IMG/VR virus record: IMGVR_UViG_3300010297_000060
Location: 1 to 28,649 of that record
DNA from: a virus
Reading direction: 5' to 3' (one strand)
DNA: 28,649 nucleotides
The notes under the pieces are model-generated. The model saw nothing but the letters and a program-made list of their open reading frames with translations. It had not been told where the DNA came from and did not search any database. Made by a program: the position numbers and the translations under genes. This document shows, piece by piece, positions 28,388 to 28,649 of the stretch (positions are counted from its first letter, which is position 1; each line of letters starts with the position of its first letter).

Positions 28388-28649
28388 ATAACACCGTCAC
28401 CCAAGAACAAATCAACGACACCCTTGCCCATTCTGAGTTCCGCATGGGAACCGTATTCGACAAGGTTACTGTCCTCCACTGCCGACTTCCCAATGGGTTT
28501 GTCTTATCCGCGGAGTCTGCCTGCGTGGACCCAGCCAACTACGATCCTGTATTGGGCAGGGCACTCTGCGAAAAGAAAATCGCCGACAAGCTCTGGGAGC
28601 TGGAAGGCTACCGCCTCGCCTGCGAACTGGAGCCAAAACCTATCGAGGA
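28384..28649 (+). CDS. Phage gp49/Sf6 gp66-family protein, 3' end cut by window edge
   Basis: A frame from ATG 28384 runs open to the edge (88 complete codons). The pattern QINDTLAHSEFRMGTVFDKV, then LPNGFVLSAESACVDPANYD, and IADKLWELEGYRLACELE matches the N4 gp49 / Sf6 gp66 family of small phage proteins of unknown function, usually found in early or accessory regions. Start overlaps the preceding stop by 4 bp. Partial, so full length is not known. Confidence 0.8.
   Translation, partial: MNNTVTQEQINDTLAHSEFRMGTVFDKVTVLHCRLPNGFVLSAESACVDPANYDPVLGRALCEKKIADKLWELEGYRLACELEPKPIE

Overview
The window reads as part of a temperate tailed-phage genome, most likely podovirus-like, in its non-integrated form. 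Three things support this. There is a complete set of head genes (large terminase, portal, scaffold, probable major capsid). A tyrosine integrase lies beside a 49-bp copy of the 3' part of a tRNA-Gly(GCC) gene, with phage genes on both sides, which is what an attP site looks like. Two divergent transcription programmes meet at a small regulatory region. The large portal (about 813 aa), the adaptor-like gene after the capsid and the absence of any tape-measure gene in view favour a short-tailed particle, but the tail module runs off the left edge. The host cannot be named. A DUF3127-type OB-fold protein and the scarcity of strong Shine-Dalgarno sites are compatible with Bacteroidota/Verrucomicrobiota-like bacteria, and this is only a hint.

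Left and middle (1-18336, all minus strand) is the late or virion region. Read in the direction of transcription it begins with a host-interaction cluster: a 57-aa protein, a 472-aa Ig-like plus trypsin-fold protein, a BspA-type leucine-rich-repeat fibre, a sulfotransferase, a DUF4376 protein, a small beta protein and a LamG-like lectin. Next come the packaging and head genes: terL, an 84-aa acidic protein, a small HTH protein, portal, and a scaffold-like protein with KPED repeats. After a terminator, the probable major capsid gene sits alone between two rho-independent terminators with its own promoter. Beyond it lie a lipoprotein/membrane protein, an XhlA-like coiled-coil/TM protein, a glycosyltransferase, a winged-helix protein, an adaptor-like protein and two fibre-type proteins, the last cut by the window edge. 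Most genes here overlap by the 4-bp ATGA arrangement.

The centre (18345-20202) holds the integrase, attP, two tiny divergent ribbon-helix-helix proteins (59 aa minus, 42 aa plus) and an excisionase/MerR-like HTH gene. This looks like a lysogeny switch in the style of P22 Arc/Mnt. A motif TGTATCAC-N3, often completed to the palindrome TATCAC-N3-GTGATA, recurs at transcription-unit starts and is the best candidate for a phage-wide operator or promoter element.

The right arm (20203-28649, plus strand) is the early or replication region: a DUF2303 fragment, a phage recombination-associated protein, a Cas4/RecB-type Fe-S nuclease, a RusA resolvase, a DUF3127 SSB-like protein, a replication initiator carrying probable origin iterons inside its gene, a DnaB helicase, and a string of small accessory genes including a PD-(D/E)XK-like protein and a gp49/Sf6 gp66-family protein. 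The initiator is preceded by a leader ORF that runs through a strong terminator hairpin with a competing upstream pairing, suggesting attenuation control of replication.
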